From NCBI RefSeq assembly GCF_001429545.1, contig NZ_LMSP01000004.1, positions 1 to 43,164 on the forward strand: a DNA stretch of 43,164 bases, written 5' to 3'. Under the pieces are notes generated by a model, which did not search any database, was not told the origin of the DNA, and was given only the letters and a program-made list of their open reading frames with translations. The DNA is from Paenibacillus sp. Soil787 (GTDB taxonomy: Bacteria > Bacillota > Bacilli > Paenibacillales > NBRC-103111). Position numbers and translations under genes: made by a program. Below, one piece after another: positions 1 through 8,943 of this stretch (within the stretch, counting starts at the first letter, position 1; every line of letters starts with the position of its first letter).

Positions 1-120
1 ACATCAGGCTCAAATAGCCTGAAATATCACTCGTCGATATGAAAAATTACTTAATTTGGAAATGACATAAATCTGTCGCCAGGCAGTGACCTGCAAAACT
101 CAATTCGTCGGACAGACTCC

Positions 121-290
121 TAGCGCCCGGTGGCGGCGGATCTGACGACCTTGCGCACAATTTTTGTGCGCTAGCGTCCGGTGGCGACCGATCTGACGAC
201 CTTGCGCACAATTTTTGTGCGCTAGCGTCCGGTCGCGACGAATCTGACGACCTTGCGCACAATTTTTGGGCGCTAGCGTCCGGTGGCGGC
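121..290. repeat. 51-bp tandem repeat, 3.3 copies, each full copy with a hairpin
   Basis: Three full units (121-171, 172-222, 223-273) and a partial fourth (274-290) repeat with an exact 51-bp period. Each full unit contains the palindrome gcgcacaa-ttt-ttgtgcgc (8-bp stem, e.g. 153-171); the third copy has a changed right arm (ttgggcgc). Because 51 is a multiple of 3, the array stays open as a Cys/Ser/Asp-rich reading frame on the minus strand, but there is no convincing start, RBS or family resemblance, so I treat it as non-coding. It lies downstream of the ileS terminator. The rest of positions 1-340 shows only a weak hairpin at 5-21. Confidence 0.85.
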
Positions 291-339
291 AGGGAGTATC
301 CTCATGCTCTACCTCGAAACTTATACTTTCTATTATGTT

Positions 340-397
340 GAAAAAGGGTAGTACCGAGAGTCATGATAATCATGTCTCTAGGTACTACCCCTTTTTC
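340..397 (-). terminator. Rho-independent terminator of ileS
   Basis: An inverted repeat immediately after the ileS stop codon pairs aaaaagggtagtacc (341-355) with ggtactacccctttttc (380-396), with one bulged base. Read on the minus strand the stem is followed by a T-run. It is close to symmetric, so it could also stop transcription arriving from the left. Confidence 0.8.
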
Positions 398-399
398 AT

Positions 400-3300
400 T
401 TACTCTATAAGCAGGCGGAAATTGTTATCACCGATCATGATAGATTCCATATTTTCTTCTTTCGCAAATCGTACACTGGAAAGAAGTACGTTCTCTTGGA
501 GAACATAATCAAAACGCTCCAGCGCTTCCCTCAGCGTTGAATTAACATCGAGAACAAGGTCGACTCGTTTATCAATAGGCAGCTCCAACTTTTTACGGTA
601 ATCTTGAATTGCACGTATGATTTCCCGCACGAGACCCTCCTGTTCCAATTCCGCAGTAATCGATGTATTTAAAGCCACCGTTATCTGGTTACTGGAAGCC
701 GAAGCAAACCCTTCTTTGGCTTGTTTTTCCACAAGCAACTCATCAAGAGTAATATGGAATTCCTCTCCGTCGATCGTAACTTCAAGATAACCATTATCGA
801 CCGCTTGTTTGGTCTCCGAAGTAGACAATTGCTTCAAGTGGTTTTGCAGGGGCCCAACGAATTTGCCATACTTTTTCCCGGCCACCTTAAGATTCAGTTT
901 CATGTTGAAATCAACAAAACCGCTGTCGCTTTGTTCTACGCGGATTTCTTTGATGTTTATTTCGTCTTTAATGATTTCTTCAAAACGACTTAGGTCGAAA
1001 TCACTATCGAGCGAAACGATCAATTCCGAGAGAGGCTGGCGTGTCTTAATTCCTGTATCATTCCGAATATTTCGAGCCAACTCAACGATCTGCCGAGCGG
1101 TTTCCATATCACCTTCGAGCTTCGTGTCGATCGCTGAATCGATAGCTCTCGGGTAGTCCGCCAGATGGACGCTGCCTTCGCCGCCGAGGTTACCGTATAT
1201 ATCCTCAGCAATGAGCGGCGCATATGGCGCTATCATCCGCGAGAGCGTGAGCAGCACTTCACGCAGTGTTTGATACGCTGACACTTTATCAGTGGTCATT
1301 TCGCTGCCCCAGAAACGGTCGCGAGATCGACGGATGTACCAGTTGCTCAGCTCGTCGACAAACCTTTCGATTTGCTTCGCCGGGTTTAAGAAGTCGTTAA
1401 TCTCCAAGCCCTTACTTACATTTTGCAGAGTGCTGTTCAGTCTTGATAAGATCCAGCGATCCAATTCGTTCGTGTGATCTTGAAGCGGATGATCTTCGTG
1501 CTTATAGTGGTCAATCGTTGCATATAACGCATAAAAAGCATGTGTGTTATTGATCGTATCGACCACTTTGGATTTCGCTTCGGCAACGATTTGCTTAGAG
1601 AAACGTTTGCTGTTCCAAGGTGCACTGTCTGCTAGCAGGGCCCATCGAAACGCATCCGTACCAAATTCATCAATGATTTCCCATGGATCGATGCCGTTAC
1701 CTTTGCTTTTAGACATTTTTTGTCCGTTCTCATCCAATACATGTCCAGTAGAAAGAACGGCTTTGTAAGGCGATTTGCCGTTATACAACGTTGAAACCGC
1801 AAGCAGACTGAAGAACCAGCCCCTTGTTTGGTCAATCCCTTCGCAGATCATGTCTGCTGGGTACTGCTCACCAAACAACGATGTCTCGTCCTCGAATGGA
1901 TGATGATACTGCGCAAAAGGCATAGAACCGCTATCGAACCAGACGTCGATCACCTCAGGAGTTCTTTCCATGATGCCGCCACATGAGCAGCGCAGTTTCA
2001 CTTCATCGATGTAGGGCTTATGCAGCTCTAAGTTTTCGTCAATTGGCGTTACTGATTTTTCCCGCAAATCTCGGTGGCTTCCCGGTGCATATTCCACTCC
2101 GCAATCTCCACATAACCAAACGTTAAGCGGGGTACCCCAATAACGATTCCGGCTGATGTTCCAATCAACAAGCTCCTCAAGGAACTTGCCGAAGCGCCCT
2201 TCGCGGATGTGGGAAGGATACCAGTCGATTTTACTATTGTTTTCGATCAATTGCTCTTTAATTGCGGTCGTTTTGATAAACCAGCTATCCATCGCATAAT
2301 AGAGCAGCGGGGATTTACAGCGCCAGCAGAAAGGGTAACTATGCTCATAGCGCTCTTTGGAAAATAGCAGGCTGCGTTCAGACAAGTTTTTCACGATATC
2401 AACGTCACAATCTTTGACGAAGCGTCCAGCAAAGTCCGTGATCTGATCCGTGTAACGCCCTGCCAAGTTCACTACATTCACAAAATCAAGTTCGTGTACG
2501 CGAGCTGTTCGATAATCATCTTCACCATGCGCCGGAGCAATATGGACGATACCCGTACCACTCGTATCCATGACATAGTCAGCATCTACGACGATATGTC
2601 CTTTAGTTGGGCTAATATAGCCGAAAGGAGGCTCATAGGCTGTGCCGACGAATTCCAATCCTTTATGCTCAGATAAGATTTCGTAGTCTTGTTTAAATAC
2701 CTTTTCCACGAGATTTTTCGCGACGATGTAAACCTCGCCATTTTGCTTCACTTTGACATAATCCAAGTCTTTATTTACCGCCAATGCTATGTTCGCAGGT
2801 AGAGTCCATGGGGTCGTCGTCCAAGCCAGAAAGATTTCACTCGCGTTCTTACTCCTGAATTTCACAGTCGCACTTAAATCCTTCACGTCTTCATAGCCTT
2901 GCGCTACTTCGTGAGAACTGAGCGTTGTTTGGCAGTCCGGACAATAAGGGCTTACACGGTGCCCCTTGTATAATAGTCCTTTATTATGGATATTGGATAA
3001 AATATGCCAAACGCTCTCGATATAATCGTTATTGAGCGTAACATAGGGGTTATCCATATCCGTCCAGTAGGCAATGGCTTCCGTTAGTTCACGCCACTGC
3101 TTTTCATATTCAAATACGCTGCTCTTGCATTTCTCAACAAATTCGGCTATTCCGTAGTTTTCAATCTCTTGTTTCCCCGAGATACCAAGCTGCTTCTGCA
3201 CCCCAAGCTCGACGGGCAAGCCATGCGTGTCCCAACCAGCTTTGCGGATGACCTGGTACCCAGACATTGTTTTATAACGGCAAATAAAATCTTTCACAAC

Positions 3301-3483
3301 ACGACCAAGCACGTGTCCGATATGGGGTGATCCGTTTGCTGTCGGCGGTCCTTCATAAAAGACGAAGTTCGCTTTGCCGTTACGGTTTTCGATCGACTTA
3401 CGGAATGTACCATTCGATTTCCATTGCTCAAGAACGCGCAGTTCGCGGGTTCTCGCTTTTTCTTTCACATCAATTTTTCTCAT
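400..3483 (-). CDS. ileS: Isoleucyl-tRNA synthetase, long type 2 form
   Basis: Charges tRNA-Ile with isoleucine in the cytoplasm (class Ia synthetase). The HIGH motif is at residues 54-57 (PHIGH) and KMSKS at 589-593. The editing (CP1) domain lies in between, with TTTPWTLPAN near 222-231, and the WFDSGS motif is at 515-520; an anticodon-binding domain follows. At 1027 residues it is about 100 longer than the usual bacterial enzyme (B. subtilis about 920) and resembles the eukaryote-like IleRS2 group, which includes naturally mupirocin-tolerant enzymes. The HIGH motif is canonical. The start is supported by AGGAG at 3496-3500. A T-box leader precedes it and a strong terminator follows, so it is monocistronic. 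The IleRS2 assignment is from length and overall look, not alignment; the synthetase identity is certain. Confidence 0.97.
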   Translation of the reverse strand: MRKIDVKEKARTRELRVLEQWKSNGTFRKSIENRNGKANFVFYEGPPTANGSPHIGHVLGRVVKDFICRYKTMSGYQVIRKAGWDTHGLPVELGVQKQLGISGKQEIENYGIAEFVEKCKSSVFEYEKQWRELTEAIAYWTDMDNPYVTLNNDYIESVWHILSNIHNKGLLYKGHRVSPYCPDCQTTLSSHEVAQGYEDVKDLSATVKFRSKNASEIFLAWTTTPWTLPANIALAVNKDLDYVKVKQNGEVYIVAKNLVEKVFKQDYEILSEHKGLEFVGTAYEPPFGYISPTKGHIVVDADYVMDTSGTGIVHIAPAHGEDDYRTARVHELDFVNVVNLAGRYTDQITDFAGRFVKDCDVDIVKNLSERSLLFSKERYEHSYPFCWRCKSPLLYYAMDSWFIKTTAIKEQLIENNSKIDWYPSHIREGRFGKFLEELVDWNISRNRYWGTPLNVWLCGDCGVEYAPGSHRDLREKSVTPIDENLELHKPYIDEVKLRCSCGGIMERTPEVIDVWFDSGSMPFAQYHHPFEDETSLFGEQYPADMICEGIDQTRGWFFSLLAVSTLYNGKSPYKAVLSTGHVLDENGQKMSKSKGNGIDPWEIIDEFGTDAFRWALLADSAPWNSKRFSKQIVAEAKSKVVDTINNTHAFYALYATIDHYKHEDHPLQDHTNELDRWILSRLNSTLQNVSKGLEINDFLNPAKQIERFVDELSNWYIRRSRDRFWGSEMTTDKVSAYQTLREVLLTLSRMIAPYAPLIAEDIYGNLGGEGSVHLADYPRAIDSAIDTKLEGDMETARQIVELARNIRNDTGIKTRQPLSELIVSLDSDFDLSRFEEIIKDEINIKEIRVEQSDSGFVDFNMKLNLKVAGKKYGKFVGPLQNHLKQLSTSETKQAVDNGYLEVTIDGEEFHITLDELLVEKQAKEGFASASSNQITVALNTSITAELEQEGLVREIIRAIQDYRKKLELPIDKRVDLVLDVNSTLREALERFDYVLQENVLLSSVRFAKEENMESIMIGDNNFRLLIE

Positions 3484-3544
3484 GTGTGCTACACACTCCT
3501 TTAATAAAATGATAGAGCTAGTCGGGAAACGTCGTTATTGAAAA

Positions 3545-3815
3545 ACAAAAAAATCCCGCCCCGTAAGGGACGAGATTACATCTCGCGATACCACCCTAGT
3601 TCCGTAACGATCATAAGAATATGATCATTATAGCTCTCGTTCTACGTACTATCATACGCGGCCCTTGTAACGGCGGGATCCCGGGTCAGCTTACTAAACT
3701 TCCTTCAGCTTTCCTTCTCGGAGGGGATTTTCAGCTAAGTCTTGAATGTTGGCTTTCAGCTCTAGGCCAACTCTCTGGAATTCAAGGAGAATAGCGTACT
3801 CGTTCTCGTCAGTGA
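3545..3815 (-). promoter_or_regulatory. T-box riboswitch leader of ileS (isoleucine type)
   Basis: On the minus strand the leader holds a Stem I with the AGAGAG-type loop motif (around 3772-3777) and a plausible ATC isoleucine specifier (plus-strand gat at 3726-3728). The conserved T-box AGGGTGGTATCGCG is the complement of 3584-3597. The intrinsic terminator ATCTCGTCCC-ttac-GGGGCGGGAT (3553-3576) is followed by a T-run. Uncharged tRNA-Ile should pair with the T-box and specifier and favour the antiterminator. The outer boundary is approximate and the promoter was not identified with confidence; it would lie near the allantoinase stop codon. Confidence 0.93.
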
Positions 3816-3840
3816 ATTTAAAGTTAATTAAAATACTCAG

Positions 3841-5253
3841 TTAATTTATTTTCACATCAACTTCATGGAAAGTCAAGTTTACTTTTGTTTTGTAACGAAA
3901 CCATTGCCCCGCCTTCATAGTACTGATCCCTTTCTCTTCTTCATAGACAAGATTCCCCCTGCTCCAGGTAGCCCGCACTTTGCACCCCACTTCCCTCCCT
4001 ACATAAGGACTATGCTTATGGCGATACAACAAGTGCTCGGTTTGCAGCACATAGGGGGTATTCAGCGAAATCACAACAAGATCTGCATCTGCGCCTAGAC
4101 GAATCTCTCCTTTGTTAGGAAGAAGACCGAATCGCTCTGCTGGCGCATAAGACAGCATATGACTTAACTGGCTAAGCCCGATCCCCCGCTTCAAGTGTCC
4201 TTCATCAATCATAAGTTCTAGTGAGCTTTGCGCTCCCGATATGCCGCCCCAGGCTTCAAAGTAATTGCGGGATTCCTTCATTGAGCTTGGACATGGAGAA
4301 TGATCCGATGAAATCATATCAATATAACCCAGGCGCAATGCTTCCCACAAACGCTCCTTCTCCTCTTCACTACGTAGTGGAGGCGCACACTTGGCCGTAG
4401 GCCCTATCCGTTCTAAGTCATCTTCCGTTAGGATTAAATAGTGCGGACAAGTCTCCAGCGTCACATCAATGCCGCGCCGTTTCGCTTCCATAATTCTCAT
4501 TACAGCAGATTCGCTGCTGATATGAACAAAATGCAGCGGACACCCTGTCTGCTCTGCATAGAATAGCGCTCGATTCACCGCTTCGAGCTCAGCAAGAATC
4601 GGGCGTGCGGACGTATAGTCTCTCGCCGCGACCTTGCCTCCTGCTTGCTTCGCCTGCCCTAAGCGTGAAACAAGCGACTCGCTTTCTGCATGAAGCGCCA
4701 GCACTCGGTTCATTCGCGCAATGCGCTTCATTCCTTCCCACAACGTGAGGTCATCTACCTCACGAAATGCTTCCTCGCCCGGGTCACCAGGTGAAGACAT
4801 GAAGGCTTTGAAGCCAATGACACCAGCTTCACTCATGGGCTCCAAATCATCCAGATGCCCCGGCACCAGTCCCCCCCATATGGCGTAATCGACCGATGAT
4901 TGCTCGCGGGCCGCTTCGAGCTTCATCTCCATCGCGGAGACGGTAACGGTTGGTGGAATGCCGTTAAGCGGCATGTCGATGTACGTGGTACATCCTCCTG
5001 CGGCTAATGCGGCAGAACCCGTGGCAAATCCTTCCCAGTCGCCTAGTCCTGGTTCATTCAAGTGGACATGAACATCAATCATGCCAGCCATGATGACCAT
5101 GCCAGAAGCATCAACAACTTGTTCTGCATCCAGCATTATCCGCTCATCCAATTGCGAAATCCTGCCATTCTTTATACCTATATCCAATAAACGGACTTCA
5201 TCTCGCAAAACAACGGAGCCGTTTCGAATGATCACATCTAATCGTTCGCTCAC
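3841..5253 (-). CDS. allB: Allantoinase
   Basis: Hydrolyses the hydantoin ring of allantoin to allantoate in purine/ureide catabolism; cytoplasmic, binuclear-metal amidohydrolase. Metal ligands by family: HVHLNEPG (H62, H64), the carbamylated lysine in GFKAFM (K149), ALHAES (H188), HFVHISS (H244) and SSDHSP (D317). The phrase YRHKHSPYVGR near the C-terminus is typical of AllB/PucH and separates it from dihydroorotase and hydantoinase. I chose the GTG at 5251-5253 (470 aa) because GAGGTG (5260-5265) sits 6 nt upstream; a TTG at 5305-5307 would give 488 aa but has a poor RBS. It is the last gene of a probable operon with the ABC importer genes at 5336-8132. Confidence 0.92.
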   Translation of the reverse strand: MSERLDVIIRNGSVVLRDEVRLLDIGIKNGRISQLDERIMLDAEQVVDASGMVIMAGMIDVHVHLNEPGLGDWEGFATGSAALAAGGCTTYIDMPLNGIPPTVTVSAMEMKLEAAREQSSVDYAIWGGLVPGHLDDLEPMSEAGVIGFKAFMSSPGDPGEEAFREVDDLTLWEGMKRIARMNRVLALHAESESLVSRLGQAKQAGGKVAARDYTSARPILAELEAVNRALFYAEQTGCPLHFVHISSESAVMRIMEAKRRGIDVTLETCPHYLILTEDDLERIGPTAKCAPPLRSEEEKERLWEALRLGYIDMISSDHSPCPSSMKESRNYFEAWGGISGAQSSLELMIDEGHLKRGIGLSQLSHMLSYAPAERFGLLPNKGEIRLGADADLVVISLNTPYVLQTEHLLYRHKHSPYVGREVGCKVRATWSRGNLVYEEEKGISTMKAGQWFRYKTKVNLTFHEVDVKIN

Positions 5254-5335
5254 CCTGTTCACCTCGGCTATACGCACATTCATAATCTTCAGGACCGAAA
5301 CAAACAAGCTGTCTCGGCCCTGAACATGAACTTAC

Positions 5336-6460
5336 TTATTTAAATTCTACTTTAACAAGTGTAGGATCTACGGCTTTCAATAAGCTCAAATCATGGTAAG
5401 TGTCTGGTTTCGGAACGGTTTTAATATTTCCTACAGCTTTTAGATATTCCCCTACTGCCGTACCGTTGCTGCCATTCACGTAAGTATCATCTACTTCCAT
5501 CGAGTATACATTTCGGCTCATGATTTGCGTCAGCTCCTCAACGCTTAAGTGAAGCTCAGGAGCAAGAATCTTGATCGCTTCATCGCGGTTTTGGTTAATA
5601 TAATCTGTCGCCTTTTTGAGACCAGCAAGCACGGCTTTAATCGTATTCGGATTTTTCTTAATAAAATCATCAGAAACCTGCATCGTTGTATGAACACTCA
5701 TCCATTTTACATCGCCTTTTTTGTCAGGCAGCTCACTCTTCGTTCCACTGAACAAGAATTTGCCTCCACCTTGGATCGCTTTGGTAATGAACGGTTCCCA
5801 GCAAGCCAGAGCATCAATATCACCTTTTTGCAAAGCAACTACCGCATCACTCGGCGCAATATTGACGTATTTTATTTTACTTACATCTACACCAAGCTCT
5901 TTGCCCATATTATCAATTGCGATTTTTACATCTGCTCCGTTAGGGATCCCAATTGTCTTGCCTTCTAGGTCTTTGGATGTCTTCAGTTCTAATTTCTTGG
6001 AACCGACGACAGCTTGCGTACCTGCAATTTGCGCCAGGGGTGTAACAATTTTCACAGGAACATTCGATGATTTTAAAATAATATCCATAAAATTCGTTTG
6101 AATCGAGAGTGGCGCACTGCCTCCGGCAACCATCGGTCCGATATCCGGTCCGCTTTCGATCAGTTGACTGGTGACATTCAATCCTGTTTCTTTGAAATAG
6201 CCAAGCTTATCTGCAATAATTTGTTGAGAGGAAATCTGTGCATCGCGTACGCCGACTAACGTAATATCTTTCACTTCCGGAACTGCCACAGTCGTTGCCG
6301 CAGTAGCAGCTGCAGGTGTTGTTGTTGCCGCTGCTACAGCTGGTGTTGCTGCAGGAGCCGTTGTACTTGTCGCCGCTGGTTTGGAACTGCATGCTGTCAC
6401 TACCATAGCTGCCATTACGAATACCAAGAAGGATTGAGCCCATATTCTTTTGTTTTTCAT
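5336..6460 (-). CDS. ABC transporter substrate-binding lipoprotein, NitT/TauT (SsuA/THI5-like) family
   Basis: Captures the substrate outside the membrane for the permease and ATPase encoded just upstream. A signal peptide ends in lipobox VTAC, making C24 the lipidated residue. An Ala/Thr/Pro-rich linker (about 28-62) follows, then a periplasmic-binding fold of the NMT1/SsuA type, with IGIPNGADVKIAIDN and ALACWEPFITKA typical of the family. RBS GGAGGG precedes the ATG. Family members bind sulfonates, nitrate, pyrimidine precursors or ureides, so sequence alone does not fix the ligand. The neighbouring allantoinase suggests allantoin or a related ureide, which is inference. Confidence 0.88.
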   Translation of the reverse strand: MKNKRIWAQSFLVFVMAAMVVTACSSKPAATSTTAPAATPAVAAATTTPAAATAATTVAVPEVKDITLVGVRDAQISSQQIIADKLGYFKETGLNVTSQLIESGPDIGPMVAGGSAPLSIQTNFMDIILKSSNVPVKIVTPLAQIAGTQAVVGSKKLELKTSKDLEGKTIGIPNGADVKIAIDNMGKELGVDVSKIKYVNIAPSDAVVALQKGDIDALACWEPFITKAIQGGGKFLFSGTKSELPDKKGDVKWMSVHTTMQVSDDFIKKNPNTIKAVLAGLKKATDYINQNRDEAIKILAPELHLSVEELTQIMSRNVYSMEVDDTYVNGSNGTAVGEYLKAVGNIKTVPKPDTYHDLSLLKAVDPTLVKVEFK

Positions 6461-6507
6461 GTGTTTCCCTCCACTTTTCTTCTCTTTTTTTGGGTCTTCA
6501 TTTGCTT

Positions 6508-7389
6508 CTATTTCTCAACAGCATCTCTCATGCCTCCCTTACGCCACGCCAAGACCCTCCTTTCCGCAATTTTCATTAATCCTGAAAACAAACTGTATGA
6601 CAAGCCAATTAAAATAATGGCGACAAACATGTTGGAAATTTTGAAATAATTTCTGGCATCCACGATGATATAACCAAGCCCTGATTTCGCGCCCATCATT
6701 TCCGAGACAATTAAAGCCGAGAAAGACAGACCCAGACTGACCCGCGCACCTACAATAAAATTCGGAATCGCCGATGGAATCATGACCCGGGTAAAGATTT
6801 GCCGATCTGAAGCACCTAAACTAAGGGCAGATCGAATGAGCGTAGATGGTACAGACTTAAAACCGTCAACCGTATAAACAAGCACAGGAACGAATGTTGT
6901 CCAAGCGATGAGCAGTACTTTGGGGAACTCTCCGATACCGAACCAGATGATGAATAGCGGCAGCAAAGCCAAAGCTGGGATCGGGCTTACGAGATTGAGG
7001 ATCGGTGACATCCATCGTTCAAACGTTCGGAATTTACTCATCAACACCCCGAACAATACTGCGAATAGGCAGCCAATGACGAATCCCAAAGCTATACGAA
7101 TTGAACTGGAAACTAAACTTTCTAACACGATCCCCGTCTTCGCCAGTACTACGGCATCTGACACGATCAGGGATGGTGGAGGCAGGAATATCGGATTAAA
7201 CCAAGCAAATCTCGCATTTAGTTGAGAAAATACTTCCCAGAGGACGAAGAAGGTAACGAACGGCATGATGTTCCATCTCTGCATGAAACTTTCTTTGAAC
7301 TTTTTGCGCTTCTTCGGCTGCTCGACATACTTAGTCCCTGTTGGAAGCAAATCACTGTCAGCAACGACCGTTACCGATGTTTTACTCAT
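6508..7389 (-). CDS. ABC transporter permease, NitT/TauT (SsuC-like) family
   Basis: Inner-membrane channel subunit of the importer. About six hydrophobic segments are visible (for instance near 45-60, 95-115, 130-150 and 250-270). The cytoplasmic EAA-like loop that docks the ATPase is RSALSLGASDRQIFTRVMIPSAIP. The hydrophilic N-terminus of about 40 residues is slightly longer than usual. Its start codon shares one base with the stop codon of the ATPase gene (TGATG at 7389), indicating translational coupling. The binding protein follows after 47 bp. Length 293 aa is normal for the family. Confidence 0.9.
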   Translation of the reverse strand: MSKTSVTVVADSDLLPTGTKYVEQPKKRKKFKESFMQRWNIMPFVTFFVLWEVFSQLNARFAWFNPIFLPPPSLIVSDAVVLAKTGIVLESLVSSSIRIALGFVIGCLFAVLFGVLMSKFRTFERWMSPILNLVSPIPALALLPLFIIWFGIGEFPKVLLIAWTTFVPVLVYTVDGFKSVPSTLIRSALSLGASDRQIFTRVMIPSAIPNFIVGARVSLGLSFSALIVSEMMGAKSGLGYIIVDARNYFKISNMFVAIILIGLSYSLFSGLMKIAERRVLAWRKGGMRDAVEK

Positions 7390-8132
7390 CAGATTGCCTC
7401 CTCTGTTTCATCTTCCATCAGAATTCGCTCGATGCTGCTCATCGCTTCACTAAATCCAGGAGATTCAAACGTGCGGGGATGCTCAATTTGGATGGAAAAC
7501 GTTTCTGCAATTTCGCCGTCCTTCATCACAACGACCCGATCAGCTAGATAGACCGCTTCGCTAATACTGTGCGTTACAAATAGGATCGTCGGCCTTAGCT
7601 TTGCGCATATACGCCTAAGTTCTCTACGCATCATATCTCTGGTCAAAATATCAAGAGCACCGAACGGTTCATCCATCAACAATATGTCCGGTGAGCTGGC
7701 AAGTGCTCTAGCAATTCCTACTCGCTGTTTCATACCGCCAGACAATTCGGCTGGATAATGATTCGCATAGGCCTCAAGACCAACCAGACTCAGGAATTCC
7801 TTGCCGATTTCTTTGGCTTTTGCCTTAGATGCGCCTTGTACTTCAGGTCCAAATGAAATATTTTCGAGAACATTGTACCAAGGGAACAATGCATGATCCT
7901 GAAAGACCATTCCCCTTGATTTGGATGGGCCTTTAATCATCTCACCATCGACCTTTATTTCACCTTCATCAGGGAGCAAATATCCGGCCACCATATTCAA
8001 AAGTGTTGATTTCCCGCAGCCGCTATGCCCTAATATGCAAATAAATTCATGAGAATACACCGTCAAGTCTACTTGTTTAAGCACGACGCGATCTCCAAAG
8101 CTCTTCCCCACTTGCTTCGCCGTTAATTTCAT
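7389..8132 (-). CDS. ABC transporter ATP-binding protein, SsuB/TauB/NrtD-like
   Basis: Hydrolyses ATP to drive the importer. Walker A is GHSGCGKST (35-43), the Q-loop region MVFQDHALFPWYN, the signature LSGGMKQRVGIARAL, Walker B ILLMDEPFGALD and the H-loop VTHS. At 247 residues it is a complete, standard subunit. A purine-rich GGAAGGGTGAGGGG just upstream of the ATG serves as RBS. It is the first gene of the importer operon. Palindromes matching GntR/FCD operators lie 48-95 bp ahead of it, which implies control by the adjacent regulator. Confidence 0.93.
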   Translation of the reverse strand: MKLTAKQVGKSFGDRVVLKQVDLTVYSHEFICILGHSGCGKSTLLNMVAGYLLPDEGEIKVDGEMIKGPSKSRGMVFQDHALFPWYNVLENISFGPEVQGASKAKAKEIGKEFLSLVGLEAYANHYPAELSGGMKQRVGIARALASSPDILLMDEPFGALDILTRDMMRRELRRICAKLRPTILFVTHSISEAVYLADRVVVMKDGEIAETFSIQIEHPRTFESPGFSEAMSSIERILMEDETEEAI

Positions 8133-8179
8133 CCCCTCACCCTTCCATAGCTCTCAACTTTGTTCGAAGCTTTCACATG

Positions 8180-8227
8180 TTGTATGCAATTAACGGTCAA
8201 CATCAGACACAAGATTGTATACAATCT
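8180..8227 (-). promoter_or_regulatory. Two probable GntR/FCD operators in front of the importer-allB operon
   Basis: A perfect 16-bp palindrome agattgtatacaatct (8212-8227) and a near-perfect second copy of its core, ttgtatgcaa (8180-8189; one change from ttgtatacaa), lie 23 bp apart between the regulator and the ATPase gene. TTGTATACAA-like palindromes are known targets of FCD-domain GntR regulators, so this is the likely site of action of the neighbouring protein. I could not identify an unambiguous -35/-10 pair. Binding and the effector are inference. Confidence 0.7.
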
Positions 8228-8253
8228 ACAGTAAAAAAATGGGCACAACGCAT

Positions 8254-8943
8254 TTATCTTTTGACAGCTGCATAACTTCTGGACTTGAATATATCAGTAA
8301 GTGAATGCGGCTTCGCACCATGCTCTTCGAAATCCAAAGATGCTTCAATCTCACTCAAATGTTCAACCATCAATTGTTCAGCTATATCCGCATCTCCTTG
8401 CTTAATGGCCGCTAAAATTTGCTCATGATCAAGGCAATACCTATTTTTCTTCATCCCATAGAAGGCGATAATCACATAAGTGAGAGCAATCAACTCTTCC
8501 AAATAGTGATAGTAGTAATAATTGCTCGCTAATTCAGCAATGCGGAGATGGAAATCACCCGTAATTCGTAGAGCTCCCAGCAAATCACCCTGCTTATGCG
8601 CTTCATGCTCATCATCCAGCATGATTTGCAATTGCCCAAACTGATCATCTGTCAATGTGCCGCACACTTTGCGGATCGCCGCCGCTTCAATCACTCTGCG
8701 CATTTCGAACACTTCTTTAGCTTCATGTGTGGATGGGCAAGCGACAAAAGTTCCTTTGTAAGGAATGACGGTCACCAACTTCTCACTTGCGAGTCGGCGG
8801 AGTACATTGCGTACAGGTGTGCGGCTTACTCCAAAAGACTCTGCCAGCACTTCTTCGACTAACTGCATATTGGGACGAAGCTTTTGTTCGATAATGGCAT
8901 CCTTAATCGCGGTGTACATGTCTAATTCATTGGCTTGTAGCAT
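8254..8943 (-). CDS. GntR family regulator, FadR/FCD subfamily
   Basis: Dimeric DNA-binding regulator. The N-terminal winged helix-turn-helix includes LAESFGVSRTPVRNVLRRLASEKLV (about 29-53). An all-helical FCD effector domain follows, with the RRVIEAAAIRK start and histidines around DFHLRIAELA and MVEHLSEIE that usually bind a metal and an organic acid or similar ligand. Length 229 is typical. It sits directly upstream of the importer-allantoinase operon, same strand, with operator palindromes in the 121-bp gap, and diverges from arginase. It probably controls the importer operon and possibly itself. The effector is unknown. Confidence 0.92.
   Translation of the reverse strand: MLQANELDMYTAIKDAIIEQKLRPNMQLVEEVLAESFGVSRTPVRNVLRRLASEKLVTVIPYKGTFVACPSTHEAKEVFEMRRVIEAAAIRKVCGTLTDDQFGQLQIMLDDEHEAHKQGDLLGALRITGDFHLRIAELASNYYYYHYLEELIALTYVIIAFYGMKKNRYCLDHEQILAAIKQGDADIAEQLMVEHLSEIEASLDFEEHGAKPHSLTDIFKSRSYAAVKR

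Noticed and set aside
47..262. 71-codon minus-strand frame with three Cys-Ala-Arg-Ser-Ser-Asp repeats
   Set aside because: It is produced by the 51-bp tandem repeat; there is no RBS or homology I recognise.
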